Below, in pieces: positions 7,936-16,834 of a DNA stretch of 35,113 nucleotides. Numbering within the stretch: the stretch's first letter is position 1; each line of letters opens with the position of its first letter. The notes beneath the pieces are model-generated. The model saw only the letters and a program-made list of their open reading frames with translations, was not told the origin of the DNA and searched no databases. Position numbers and translations under genes: made by a program. This DNA comes from Sphingomonas jeddahensis (lineage in GTDB: Bacteria; Pseudomonadota; Alphaproteobacteria; Sphingomonadales; Sphingomonadaceae): assembly GCF_001981525.1 (NCBI RefSeq), contig NZ_MPSB01000019.1, positions 1 to 35,113 of the forward strand. The letters are read 5' to 3'.

Positions 7936-8384
7936 ACGGGCTCCTTCTGGAAAGCAGGCGCGCCGAGCTTGTCGACGCGGGGGGCGTGGCGGCCGCCGGC
8001 AAAGGCGGTGTCGAGGAAAGCGGTGATGCAGGCCTTGGCCATGTCCTCGCCGATCAGGCGGGCGCCCATGGCGATGGCATTGGCGTCATTATGCTCGCGC
8101 GCGAGCGCGGCGGACAGCGGCTCGGACACAAGCGCGCAGCGCACCGCGGGATTGCGGTTCACCGCGATCGAAATGCCGATCCCTGAGCCGCACAAGGCGA
8201 TCCCGCGCTCGGCCTGCCCATCGGCGATGGCGGCGCTAAGCTTGAAGCCGAAATCCGGATAATCAACCCGCGCATCGCTGTCGGGGCCGAGATCGAGAAC
8301 GTCATGCCCCCCCTCGCGCAGCCAGGCGACAAGCGTCGCCTTCAGCGCGACGGCGGCATGATCGGAGGCGATAGCGACTCGCAT
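7932..8384 (-). CDS. rpiB: Ribose-5-phosphate isomerase B
   Basis: This 150-residue RpiB/LacA/LacB-family isomerase interconverts ribulose-5-phosphate and ribose-5-phosphate in the pentose phosphate pathway. Diagnostic features are the N-terminal SDHAAVALK, the DYPDFGFKL motif and the catalytic loop [17 protein letters not shown] with the base C65. The [12 protein letters not shown] segment, which contacts substrate in the family, is also intact. It is the first gene of an rpiB-glyA-small protein operon, linked to glyA by a 4-bp ATGA overlap. The upstream 289 bp contains only palindromic repeats and presumably the promoter. Confidence 0.95.
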   Translation of the reverse strand: MRVAIASDHAAVALKATLVAWLREGGHDVLDLGPDSDARVDYPDFGFKLSAAIADGQAERGIALCGSGIGISIAVNRNPAVRCALVSEPLSAALAREHNDANAIAMGARLIGEDMAKACITAFLDTAFAGGRHAPRVDKLGAPAFQKEPV

Positions 8385-8481
8385 AAGGGTCGGCGATGCT
8401 CTCGGTTGTGACGGATGCGCGGCCCTTTAGCGGGCGTGTCACGAGAATGCCACTGTTGCGACGCGCGATAACGCCGCGCAC

Positions 8482-8559
8482 CCGTTCGGGCTGAGCTTGT
8501 TGAAGCCCTGCCCTCCCCCTCGAAGAAGAACAGTCCTTCGACAAGCTCAGGACGAACGG
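8482..8559. repeat. REP-like palindrome, family A
   Basis: The left arm CCGTTCGGGCTGAGCTTGTT-GAAG pairs with the right arm CTTCGACAAGCTCAGGACGAACGG across a loop of about 30 bp. It is the same family as the element at 1901. It lies in the 289-bp space between rpiB and glcB, where no gene is seen. Confidence 0.8.
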
Positions 8560-8591
8560 AAATCGCGAAGCGACGCCGCCTTCGCCTCTCA

Positions 8592-8668
8592 CCCCGTTCG
8601 TGCCGAGCGCAGTCGAGGCACCCTCACCGCGAACCATGTTCCTCGACTACGCTCGGGACGAACGGGGG
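8592..8668. repeat. REP-like palindrome, family A variant
   Basis: CCCCGTTCGTGCCGAGCGCA-GTCGAGG (8592-8618) is inverted as CCTCGACTACGCTCGGGACG-AACGGGG (8641-8667). It is a sequence variant of the preceding element, placed directly after the glcB stop codon, and could serve as that gene's terminator. Confidence 0.75.
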
Positions 8669-8673
8669 GTAGG

Positions 8674-10713
8674 TTAGGCCGCCTTCGCCTCCAACCGGAA
8701 CCGATGCAACAACGGCTCGGTATAGCCGGACGGCTGCGCCACGCCCTCGAAGATCAGCGCCCGCGCCGCCTGGAACGCGAACGCGTTAAGGGTCAGCGGC
8801 CGGTACAACGGATCGCCGGCATTCTGCGCATCCACCTTTGCCGCCATCCGATCGAGCGCGTCATCCACCTCCGCCTCGGTACACACGCCGTGCAGCAACC
8901 AGTTCGCCAGATGCTGCGAGGAGATACGCAGCGTCGCGCGATCCTCCATCAGCCCCACATCATGGATATCCGGCACCTTGGAACAGCCGACGCCCTGGTC
9001 AATCCAGCGCACGACATAGCCGAGAATCCCCTGGCAATTATTGTCGAGCTCCTCGCGCACCTCCTCGGGCGTCCAGTTGCGCCCGGCCGCGAACGGCACG
9101 GTCAGCAGCCGATCGAGCGCCGGCGGCGCCTCGCCCGCAATCTCCTTCTGCCGCGCGAACACGTCCACCGCATGATAATGCAGCGCGTGCAGCGTCGCGG
9201 CGGTCGGGCTCGGCACCCAGGCGGTGTTCGCCCCGCTCTGCGGATGCGCGATCTTCTGTTCCAGCATATCAGCCATCATGTCGGGCGCCGCCCACATGCC
9301 CTTGCCGATCTGCGCCTTGCCGCTCAGCCCACAGGCCAGCCCGATCCGCACGTTGCGATCCTCGTAGGCCTTGATCCAGTCGCTGCCCTTCATCTCTGCC
9401 TTGCGGATCACCGGCCCGCCGCGCATCGCGGTGTGAATCTCGTCGCCGGTGCGATCGAGGAAGCCGGTGTTGATGAACACGATCCTGTCACGCACCGCAT
9501 GGATACACGCTGCGAGATTGGCCGAGGTGCGCCGCTCCTCGTCCATCACGCCCACCTTGATCGTGTGGCGCGCAAGGCCGAGCAGATCCTCCACCGTATC
9601 GAACAGCCGGTTGGTGAACGCCGCCTCGTCGGGCCCATGCATCTTGGGCTTCACGATATAGATCGAACCGGCGCGGCTGTTCTGGAGCGCGCCGAGCCGC
9701 TTCAGATCGTGCAGCCCGATCAGCGACGTCATGATCGCGTCGAGGATCCCCTCCGGCGCCTCGCCGCCATCCGCCAGCCGCAGCGCGGGCGTGGTCATCA
9801 GATGGCCGACATTGCGCACGAACAGCAGCGACCGCCCCGGCAGCGTGAAGCTGGAGCCGCTCGGCGACCGATACTCGCGATCCCCCGCCAGCTTGCGGGT
9901 GAGCGTCTCGCCACCCTTGTCGAACGTTTCGACCAGATCGCCACGCATCAGCCCGAGCCAGTTGCGATAAGCGGCTACCTTGTCCTCGGCATCGACCGCC
10001 GCAACGCTGTCCTCCAGATCAACAATCGTCGTCAGCGCGGATTCGAGCACCACGTCGGCGATGCCGAGCGGGTCGGTCTTGCCGATCGGATGATCGCGGT
10101 CGACCACCACCTCGATATGCAACCCGTTGTGGACGAACATCACGCCCTTACCGAAGCGCGCGAAGCGATGCGGGCAATCGCCGCCCGTCAGCGCCGCGTC
10201 CCAGCCGGGCAGCGTCTGGTCGAGGAACGCCCGCGCCCGCGCAATCACCTCTGCGCCGCGCTGCGCATCATAACCGCCCGGCTTGGCCCGACCAGGCAGC
10301 GCATCGGTACCGTACAAGGCGTCATACAGGCTGCCCCAACGCGCATTCGCCGCATTGAGCACGAAGCGCGCGTTCAGGCTCGGCACCACCAGTTGCGGCC
10401 CCGCCATGGTCGCGATCTCCGGATCGACATTCTCGGTCCCGATCGTGAACGGCGCCGGCTCCGGCACGAGATAGCCGATCTCGCGCAGGAACGCCGCATC
10501 GACCGGTTCACCGGCCGCATAGCGCGCATCAATCGCCGCCTGCAGCTCCTCCCGCCGCACCAGCAGCGCGCGGTTTTCCGGCACGAGGCTAGAAAAAATA
10601 CCCGCCACGCCTTGCCAGAATGCATCGGGTGCGATCCCGGTACCGGGCAGCGCCTCCGCCTCCACAAAGGCGGCGAGGCGGTCGTCGACCGAAAGGCCGG
10701 CGCGGGTCTGCAT
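8674..10713 (-). CDS. glcB: Malate synthase G
   Basis: This 679-residue enzyme condenses acetyl-CoA with glyoxylate to malate, the second step of the glyoxylate shunt, allowing growth on C2 units. It has the long G-isoform layout with an inserted domain: [17 protein letters not shown] (about residues 271-287), [34 protein letters not shown] and the C-terminal [33 protein letters not shown], which includes the conserved Cys and the catalytic Asp region. It is slightly shorter than the roughly 720 residues of E. coli GlcB. A strong CAGGAGGA ribosome-binding site precedes the ATG. No isocitrate lyase is in the window. Its position downstream of an acyl-CoA catabolic operon is metabolically sensible, although a hairpin separates the two. 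Confidence 0.95.
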   Translation of the reverse strand: MQTRAGLSVDDRLAAFVEAEALPGTGIAPDAFWQGVAGIFSSLVPENRALLVRREELQAAIDARYAAGEPVDAAFLREIGYLVPEPAPFTIGTENVDPEIATMAGPQLVVPSLNARFVLNAANARWGSLYDALYGTDALPGRAKPGGYDAQRGAEVIARARAFLDQTLPGWDAALTGGDCPHRFARFGKGVMFVHNGLHIEVVVDRDHPIGKTDPLGIADVVLESALTTIVDLEDSVAAVDAEDKVAAYRNWLGLMRGDLVETFDKGGETLTRKLAGDREYRSPSGSSFTLPGRSLLFVRNVGHLMTTPALRLADGGEAPEGILDAIMTSLIGLHDLKRLGALQNSRAGSIYIVKPKMHGPDEAAFTNRLFDTVEDLLGLARHTIKVGVMDEERRTSANLAACIHAVRDRIVFINTGFLDRTGDEIHTAMRGGPVIRKAEMKGSDWIKAYEDRNVRIGLACGLSGKAQIGKGMWAAPDMMADMLEQKIAHPQSGANTAWVPSPTAATLHALHYHAVDVFARQKEIAGEAPPALDRLLTVPFAAGRNWTPEEVREELDNNCQGILGYVVRWIDQGVGCSKVPDIHDVGLMEDRATLRISSQHLANWLLHGVCTEAEVDDALDRMAAKVDAQNAGDPLYRPLTLNAFAFQAARALIFEGVAQPSGYTEPLLHRFRLEAKAA

Positions 10714-10795
10714 GCGGAATCCTCCTGACGTTGGTGTTCAATCGCCTGGGGAGGGCAAGTGGCGATTAGGCGATACCGCTAGGAGAGCGCAAGTC

Positions 10796-10822
10796 TCCCT
10801 CTCCCCGCTTGCGGGAGAGGGA
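10796..10822 (-). terminator. Hairpin after the acyl-CoA operon
   Basis: A near-perfect inverted repeat, TCCCTCTCCCCGC / GCGGGAGAGGGA, with a 2-nt loop and one unpaired base, starts 3 bp beyond the thiolase-like gene's stop on the minus strand. There is no clear U-tract after it, so it may stabilise the mRNA end or be Rho-assisted. Confidence 0.5.
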
Positions 10823-10824
10823 TA

Positions 10825-12336
10825 TTAGGCCCGCCGCCACACCATCAGTTCCCCCTCTGGCACCACCTCGCCCTTGGTCCCCACCGGCTCAGCCGCGCCA
10901 TCGCTAAGAAACGCGATCGTCGCCACATCCTCTCCCGGCACCTTCACCAGCGTCCGCGTCCCCTCAGGCGTCCGCGCGACCACGACGCCCGACTTCGCCG
11001 ACCCATCGCGATTGTAAAACACCGTATAGGTCTCGACCTCGGCCGGCCCGGCATAATCCTTCACCAGCTCCGGCACGGCCCCGCGCGCGGCATCCGCCTC
11101 CGCCTGAAGGTCGAAGTCATGCGCCTCGCCCACGCCCGGCAACGGCGCCGTCCCGAGCACGATCGCATGATTATGCGTCGCGAAGCCGCCATTGGCGAAC
11201 AACAGCCCCTTCTGCCCCTCCCCGGCCCGCAGCGAATCGACCATCTCGGCCACGGCATGCGCCATGTAATTGCCGATCGGCCCGCCGCCGAAGGTCAGCC
11301 CGCCGAACACCGTCGCCGGCTTCTCGACCGGCCAGCCGATCACCCGCCGCGCCATCTTGGGCACGCAGGGGAAGCAGGAATAGAGCTCGACCAGATCGAG
11401 ATCGTCCGCCGTCACGTCGTTGAATTCGAGCGTGCGGCGAAGACACACCTCCATGCTCGGCGATTTGTCGTAGCGATCACGCGCCATGAAGTCGTCCGCC
11501 TCATGCGCGCTGGCGCCGCGCCCGACATAGACGATCCGCTCTTCGGGCACCCCGCGCCGCCGCGCCTCGGCCAGGCTGGTGACGATGAACCCCGCGCCCT
11601 GGTTGACGCTCGAATTGGCTACCATCAGCTTGGTATATGGGAAAGCGATCGGGCGATTGTCGGCAGTCGGCTCGACCACTTCGTCCGGTGTCCTGGGCGC
11701 CTGGATCCACGCCGCCGGCGTCTGCGCCGCGACCTGGCTGAATCGCGACCAGATCTCGCCCGATTCACGCTGCCCTTCCTCCAGGCTCTGGCCATAAGCG
11801 GCACGCCCGGCATTTTCGTACAGCGGATAGACGTCGACCGGCGTCGTCAGCCCATAGATCTGGCGATAGCCCGGCGCGCGCCCCTTGCTGAGGTTCCGCA
11901 GCGGGTTCTGGTCCGCCACGCTGGTCTTCGCCGCCAGCGCCGCGCGCTGGCTGGCGGTGCGCAGCGCCTCCCCGCCCGTCACCGCCGCGACCTTGATCTC
12001 GCCGCGTGCGATCCGATTGGCCGCCTCGTTCAACAGCAGGATCGGGCTGTCACCGTTCGGCCCGACCGATTCATAGACGATCCCAGCGTTCGATCCGATC
12101 CCATCCGCCACCTTCTGCGCCAGCGGGTTGTCCTGACGGAAGCTGATCTGCTGCACCACGGCGACCGAATCGACATCCGCCAGCCAGCCGCCGCCGGCAT
12201 CCTTGTCCGCTTCCTCCAGCGCAGCGATCATCAGCCCGAGCGCGTCCTTGCCGGCCATCGGATCGGCCGGGCGGTCGTTAACCTGCCCGACCCCGACGAT
12301 GACGGCGATCTTTTCCGGATCGACCGCCACGCTCAC
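10825..12336 (-). CDS. Thiolase-like protein (TLP1 / SCP2-thiolase-like)
   Basis: This 503-residue thiolase-superfamily protein is the last gene of the five-gene operon. The N-terminal strand KIAVIVGVGQVNDRP, the glycine-rich core FGGLTFGGGPIGNYMAHAVAEM (about 344-365) and ANGGFATHNHAIVLG are recognisable. The C-terminal 70-80 residues (ETYTVFYNRDGSAKSGVVVARTPEGTRTL onward) resemble the beta-rich extra domain of type 1 thiolase-like proteins. Canonical catalytic residues are changed: the usual nucleophile region (Cys-x-Ser-Gly) reads GPNGDSP at about 93-99, and the GHP histidine region reads GGGPIG. One Cys pair remains in ELYSCFPC (about 317-324). It may therefore bind or cleave acyl-CoA by another mechanism, or act as a partner subunit. 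The GTG at 12336 overlaps the crotonase stop (GTGA). Confidence 0.82.
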   Translation of the reverse strand: MSVAVDPEKIAVIVGVGQVNDRPADPMAGKDALGLMIAALEEADKDAGGGWLADVDSVAVVQQISFRQDNPLAQKVADGIGSNAGIVYESVGPNGDSPILLLNEAANRIARGEIKVAAVTGGEALRTASQRAALAAKTSVADQNPLRNLSKGRAPGYRQIYGLTTPVDVYPLYENAGRAAYGQSLEEGQRESGEIWSRFSQVAAQTPAAWIQAPRTPDEVVEPTADNRPIAFPYTKLMVANSSVNQGAGFIVTSLAEARRRGVPEERIVYVGRGASAHEADDFMARDRYDKSPSMEVCLRRTLEFNDVTADDLDLVELYSCFPCVPKMARRVIGWPVEKPATVFGGLTFGGGPIGNYMAHAVAEMVDSLRAGEGQKGLLFANGGFATHNHAIVLGTAPLPGVGEAHDFDLQAEADAARGAVPELVKDYAGPAEVETYTVFYNRDGSAKSGVVVARTPEGTRTLVKVPGEDVATIAFLSDGAAEPVGTKGEVVPEGELMVWRRA

Positions 12337-13136
12337 TTCGCCTTCCACACCGGCGCACGCTTCTCGGCGAACGCCTTGGGCCCTTCGCGCGAGTCCTCGC
12401 TGGTGAAGACGATCTTGGTCTCGTCGCGGTTCTGCGCCCAGGCCGCTTCCTCGCGCGCGACCTTGCCGCCCGAAATGCCCTGCGCCATCCGCTTCGACGC
12501 CTGCACCGAGAGCGGCGCGTTGACCGCAATCCGCTCGGCCAGCGCGAACGCCGTATCGAGCAGCTGGTCGCGCGGCGCGACGGCGTTGATCAACCCCAGC
12601 TCCAGCGCGCGGTTGGCGTCGATCGGATCACCGGTCAGGATCATCTCCATCGCGATCTTCTTGGGCAATTGCTCCGGCAGGCGGAACACGCCGCCAGCCG
12701 CCGCGAACAGGCCACGCTTCGGCTCGGGCAGGCCGAACTTCGCCTCGTCGACCGCCACGGCCAGATCGCACGCCAGCGTGATCTCCAACCCGCCGCCCAG
12801 CGCCATGCCATTCACCGCCGCGATCACCGGCTTGGAGATCGCATGGCTGACGATGCCAGCGAAGCCCCAGGCCGCCTTGGTCTTGTCCTCCGGCGCCAGG
12901 CTCTCGCCGCGCGACAGCGCCACTAGATCGGCACCCGCGCAGAACGATTTGTCCCCCGCCCCCGTCACGATCACCACGCGGATCTCGGGATCCTCGTCCG
13001 CCGCGTGCAGCGCATCGCCCACGCCCTCATGGACGAAGCGATTGACCGCGTTGCGCGCCTCCGGGCGATTGATCGTGATCAGCATCACATTGCCGCGCGT
13101 CTCGACCGTGACGGCCTCGTTACCCAGTTCAGCCAT
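12333..13136 (-). CDS. Crotonase-family enoyl-CoA hydratase
   Basis: This 267-residue crotonase is expected to hydrate an enoyl-CoA or carry out related CoA-ester chemistry. It retains both oxyanion-hole elements, SFCAGADL (about 64-71) and MALGGGLE (111-118), and both glutamates that act in true hydratases: E118, and E138 in FGLPEPKRG, 20 residues apart as in rat enoyl-CoA hydratase. The domain order and length are standard. A good AGGAAGGGA ribosome-binding site precedes the ATG, 15 bp after the CoA-transferase stop. The next gene overlaps it by 4 bp. The substrate is unknown. Intact catalytic residues argue for a working hydratase step in the operon's pathway. Confidence 0.93.
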   Translation of the reverse strand: MAELGNEAVTVETRGNVMLITINRPEARNAVNRFVHEGVGDALHAADEDPEIRVVIVTGAGDKSFCAGADLVALSRGESLAPEDKTKAAWGFAGIVSHAISKPVIAAVNGMALGGGLEITLACDLAVAVDEAKFGLPEPKRGLFAAAGGVFRLPEQLPKKIAMEMILTGDPIDANRALELGLINAVAPRDQLLDTAFALAERIAVNAPLSVQASKRMAQGISGGKVAREEAAWAQNRDETKIVFTSEDSREGPKAFAEKRAPVWKAK

Positions 13137-13151
13137 GTGCTTTGTCCCTTC

Positions 13152-15428
13152 CTAAGCAGCCTGTTCGATGATCCTGTCGGCGAGCAGCGGCGCGACATCC
13201 ATGTCGCCCAGCCTCAGCCAGTCCTTGAGAACGTCCACGCTATCCTCGCCGATGCGCGGCGCAGGCCGCTGGTCCGGCGGCGGCACGCGATCGAAGCGGG
13301 TGAGCGCCCCTTCGACCTGAAACGGCGTGTCGAGCAGCGGATGCGAAGCCTCGCGAAACGTGCCGAGCGCCCGATAACCGGGCGAACCCGGCATATCGAC
13401 GACGCGCACCATCATCCCCGCCGGCACCCCGGCCGCTTGCAGCGCCGCCGCCACGTCGGCCGGCGCACGATCCCGCGCCCAGGCCTCGACCGTCGCCCGC
13501 TCCGCACTGCCCACAACCGATGCTAGCGCGGCGCGATCGGCACCGTTGCGCAGCGTCACGACGCACCATTCGTCATCGCCGGCACACGGCAGCAGCCAGT
13601 CCTCCGCCGCCTCGCCCGTCACCACCGGCATGCCCGCCGCCTGCGCCGCGCGCGTCGCGATCTCGGCCGCCTTGTGCCCCAGCATTACTTCCGCCTGGCT
13701 GACGCTCGCGCGCCCCCCGCGTCCGGTGCGCATCCGCCGGATCAGCAGCGCCAGCGCGCCGACCGTGCCGATCCGCGCCGCGACATGATCGGGATAGACG
13801 GTCACCGCGTCGCAGAAGCCCTCCGGCTCCTCCGGATAGACCCATTGCTTGCTGAGCCCGGCGGACGCGCGCACCAGCGGCCCATAGCCGAGCCGCCCCG
13901 ACCACGGCCCGGTCGGCCCGAACGCCGAGCTATCGACGGTAACCAGCCGTGGATTGGCGGCAAACAGCGTCCCGGCATCGAACCCCAGCGCCGCCAGCGT
14001 GCCCGGCTTAAAATTGGACAGCAAAACATCCGCCCCGCGTACCAGATCGAGGAACAGCGCCTTGCCGCGCGCCGACCGCAGATCGATCGACAGCCCGCGC
14101 TTGTTACGATGCCCGGCGGCAAAGGTCAGGCTGACGGGATCGTCGTCGCGCGACTGGCGCTGGCCATCGGGAAAGGCACCATTCTCCACCTTCACCACAT
14201 CCGCACCCAGGTCGGCGAGCACCCGCCCCGTGTCGCCCCCGACGACGATCACCCCCATGTCGAGCACGCGGATGCCGGCGAGCGGATAATCGGCGGCGGG
14301 CGGCGGATCGAAGTGCGGCCGCATGCTCGCAAAGCGCGCATCCCCGCCGATCGCAGGTGCCGGCCCGCTTATGCCCGCCCGCTCACCATCGATCTCGATC
14401 GTGCCATTGGGAAAGGGCAATGACCGGCCGGGCGCCACCTCGACCGGCACGAACGCCCCGCGCGCCGTCATCTGCGGCGTCGCCACCGCCTCGCCAACAT
14501 CCAGCACCGCCGCCGCCGGTATTCCCCGCGCCGCCGCTTCCTTCTCGATCTCGGCCTTGCCCTTGTCGGCGAAGAAGCGCGTGATCGCCGGCAGCAAGGT
14601 GGTGGAGCGGAAGCGCGTCATCAGCTTCTCCCACTCGGGGCCCGCGAATTCTTCGGGTTCGCCCATCCACGCGTGCATCGCCCGCCATTGCCGCGGCGCC
14701 AGCACGCACAGCCGCACGAAGCCGTCGGCACACGGCAGGATTGGATAGCGATAGCGCTCGTCGGTGCGCCCGCGCTCCATCTTCCACAGCGGCACGCCCG
14801 ATTGCGCGCTGCCCGACAGGCCATAGCCGGGATCAAGCGCCTGCATCCCTGCCTCCAGCAGCGACACGTCCAGCCGATCGCCCTCGCCGGTGCGCAAGCG
14901 GCGAATAAACGCGCCCAGCGTCGCCACCGCGATCTGCGGCGCTGCGGTTTCATAGGTCAGCTGCCCCGGCGGCAGCAGCGGCGGCCGCCCCGGCAGCCCC
15001 GATCGCGACAGCCCGCCGGTCAGCGCGTGAAGCACCGCATCGCTCGCCTGCCAGTCACGCCACGGCCCGACATTGCCGAAGTCGCTGATCGACACATGGA
15101 TGATCCCCGGCGCAGCGGCGCGCAGCGCATCGTGGTCGAGCCCAGTGAGTCCAGCCTCGAGCAAAATATCCGCCTCGCGCGCCAGATCGAGCAGACGCTC
15201 CCGATCACCCGGCAAGTCGATCGTCGCGACCCGTTTGCCGAAATTCGCCGCCACGAACGGCAGGCTCACGCCCTCCACCATCGCACCCGCGTGTCGATCC
15301 GCACCGCCCGCGCTCGGCTCGACCCGGATCACCTCTGCGCCCAGTTCGCCGAGCAGCCGGCCGATCGCCCCCAGCACGCCGGGCACGGCATCGATCACGC
15401 GGACACCAGAGAGCGGCAGGTCGGTCAT
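13152..15428 (-). CDS. Tandem (fused) class III CoA-transferase, CaiB/BaiF family
   Basis: At 758 residues this is about twice the usual size because two CaiB/BaiF domains are joined. The first begins LSGVRVIDAVPGVLGAIGRLLGELGAEVIRVE (residues 6-37) and the second LAGIRVLDMGVIVVGGDTGRVLADLGADVVKVE (383-415). The linker is near 350-380. Class III enzymes move CoA between carboxylic acids through an aspartyl-CoA intermediate. The C-terminal half has an Asp in the expected place (VYPDHVAARIG, D547), while the aligned stretch of the N-terminal half reads LTYETAAPQIA with no Asp. One half may thus be catalytic and the other structural. Fused class III proteins are known in Actinobacteria and sphingomonads. 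It starts inside the kinase gene's stop (ATGA overlap) and probably activates the pathway's substrate. Confidence 0.9.
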   Translation of the reverse strand: MTDLPLSGVRVIDAVPGVLGAIGRLLGELGAEVIRVEPSAGGADRHAGAMVEGVSLPFVAANFGKRVATIDLPGDRERLLDLAREADILLEAGLTGLDHDALRAAAPGIIHVSISDFGNVGPWRDWQASDAVLHALTGGLSRSGLPGRPPLLPPGQLTYETAAPQIAVATLGAFIRRLRTGEGDRLDVSLLEAGMQALDPGYGLSGSAQSGVPLWKMERGRTDERYRYPILPCADGFVRLCVLAPRQWRAMHAWMGEPEEFAGPEWEKLMTRFRSTTLLPAITRFFADKGKAEIEKEAAARGIPAAAVLDVGEAVATPQMTARGAFVPVEVAPGRSLPFPNGTIEIDGERAGISGPAPAIGGDARFASMRPHFDPPPAADYPLAGIRVLDMGVIVVGGDTGRVLADLGADVVKVENGAFPDGQRQSRDDDPVSLTFAAGHRNKRGLSIDLRSARGKALFLDLVRGADVLLSNFKPGTLAALGFDAGTLFAANPRLVTVDSSAFGPTGPWSGRLGYGPLVRASAGLSKQWVYPEEPEGFCDAVTVYPDHVAARIGTVGALALLIRRMRTGRGGRASVSQAEVMLGHKAAEIATRAAQAAGMPVVTGEAAEDWLLPCAGDDEWCVVTLRNGADRAALASVVGSAERATVEAWARDRAPADVAAALQAAGVPAGMMVRVVDMPGSPGYRALGTFREASHPLLDTPFQVEGALTRFDRVPPPDQRPAPRIGEDSVDVLKDWLRLGDMDVAPLLADRIIEQAA

Positions 15429-16834
15429 AGCGGCCAGGCAAGCTCCCTGCGGGCGGCGCTCTCGCGATAGAAATCGAGCAACGGCGCTTCGTCTCCGCGC
15501 GTCTCGGCGAGCCGGTCATGGTGCGCGATCAGCGCCTCCGCGAGCGTCGCCCAAATGCTGTCCAGCGCATCCAGCGTCTCGCCCTCGCCAGTCACCGGCC
15601 CATCGTCGCCCAGCAACCGGCGCATGTCGGCGATATCCGCCCGCCGCCACGCCGCCGCCTTCTCCGCCTCCTGCGCCCCCAGCAGCGCGAGCAGCGCCGC
15701 CACCGTTAGCGTCGATCCCGCGAACGCATCGCCCGCGCCGATCTTCTCGCCCGCGCTGGCCGTGACGATCCCCGCCCCGATCAGCACCTGCGCCAGATCG
15801 CTCGTCGGCAGCACCGGCACCGGATCATAATGCCGCCCGCCCAGCTGCGTGGCGATGATCGCGTCCTGCCGCCGCGCGGTGTACCAGCCCGACACCGCCA
15901 GCACCGGATCCTGCCGCCCCCCATCCACGAACTCGCGGAACGCTGACGCCCAGATCGCGCAGCCCTTCACCGATGCGAACAGCGACCACCAGCGCATCGC
16001 CGCCGGATCGACGGTCAGCCCGCTCGCCCGCTCCCACGCCGCCATGGCTTCAGGCCGAGGCAGCATGCCGCAGGATTTGCCCGCCTCGAAATGATCCCAG
16101 ATCGGGTCGAGCGCCCAGCCGAGATCCTCCAGCGGATCGCCCAGATGCGCCATTTCCCAATCGAACATCGCCAGCATCTGCCCGGCGCCGTCGTGCATGA
16201 CATTGCCCGATCGGTAATCGCCATGAACGATCGCGATCCGCTGCGCCGGCGGCGGCGGATTGGCGCGCAGCCAGCGGATCGCGGCGCGCGCAATCGGCTG
16301 CGGCTGCAGCGCATCCTCCTCGATCACCCCTTCCCAATAATCCAGCGCGGTGCGCCAGCACTCGTCGCGCGCCGGCATCGGCAGATCCCCGGCAAGCGGC
16401 GTCCCCGCGGGATCATGCGCCGCCAGCCGCCCCAGCGCGCCGAAGAACGCCTCGCCCAAACCCGCCCCATGCACCCCGAACGGATCGCGCGCGAAGCTGC
16501 CGGCCACCTCGCCGCCGTCGATCCGCTCCATGATGAAGAACGGCCGGCCAAGCTCCGCGCCCTCCGGCTCCAGCGCCACCGCGCGCGGCACCGGCACCAC
16601 GCCGGCCGCGCTTTGATAGGCGCGAAATTCGGTCGCCGTCTCGGTGTCGATCAGCCCCTTCACCGGCTCGCGCCGCAGGATCAACCGATGCGTCTCCTCT
16701 CCCGCGACCGCGTCGAACCGGTAGGTTTCGCGGCTGGCCCCGCCCGGGATGCGCGCGAGATCCTCGACGCGCACCGGCCGCTGCCAGATGCGCGTGAGAT
16801 AGGCCTCGATGTCCGAGGCAGCGAGCGTGCTCAT
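15425..16834 (-). CDS. APH-fold phosphotransferase (ACAD10/11-type kinase domain)
   Basis: This 469-residue protein has an aminoglycoside-phosphotransferase/choline-kinase fold. The N-lobe includes RIPGGASRETYRF (about 28-40) and LILRREP. The catalytic loop is IVHGDYRSGNVM (D206, N211) and the metal-binding motif FDWEMAHLGDPLEDLGW (D225). These match the kinase subgroup related to the N-terminal domain of mammalian ACAD10/11, for which phosphorylation of hydroxyacyl-CoA is reported, rather than antibiotic-resistance enzymes. A C-terminal extension of about 115 residues (from about 350) is helical, Ala-rich and ends LLDFYRESAARRELAWPL. I do not identify it firmly. The gene overlaps both neighbours by 4 bp. 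Its place among CoA enzymes suggests a phosphorylation step in acyl-CoA catabolism; the acceptor is unknown. Confidence 0.87.
   Translation of the reverse strand: MSTLAASDIEAYLTRIWQRPVRVEDLARIPGGASRETYRFDAVAGEETHRLILRREPVKGLIDTETATEFRAYQSAAGVVPVPRAVALEPEGAELGRPFFIMERIDGGEVAGSFARDPFGVHGAGLGEAFFGALGRLAAHDPAGTPLAGDLPMPARDECWRTALDYWEGVIEEDALQPQPIARAAIRWLRANPPPPAQRIAIVHGDYRSGNVMHDGAGQMLAMFDWEMAHLGDPLEDLGWALDPIWDHFEAGKSCGMLPRPEAMAAWERASGLTVDPAAMRWWSLFASVKGCAIWASAFREFVDGGRQDPVLAVSGWYTARRQDAIIATQLGGRHYDPVPVLPTSDLAQVLIGAGIVTASAGEKIGAGDAFAGSTLTVAALLALLGAQEAEKAAAWRRADIADMRRLLGDDGPVTGEGETLDALDSIWATLAEALIAHHDRLAETRGDEAPLLDFYRESAARRELAWPL

Noticed and set aside
8497..10728. A 743-codon plus-strand open frame
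   Set aside because: It lies antisense to malate synthase G and is Arg/His-rich, as expected from high-GC third positions.
15425..16834. Aminoglycoside-resistance phosphotransferase
   Set aside because: The APH fold is real, but the sequence style and operon of CoA enzymes point to the ACAD10/11-like kinase group, not to resistance.
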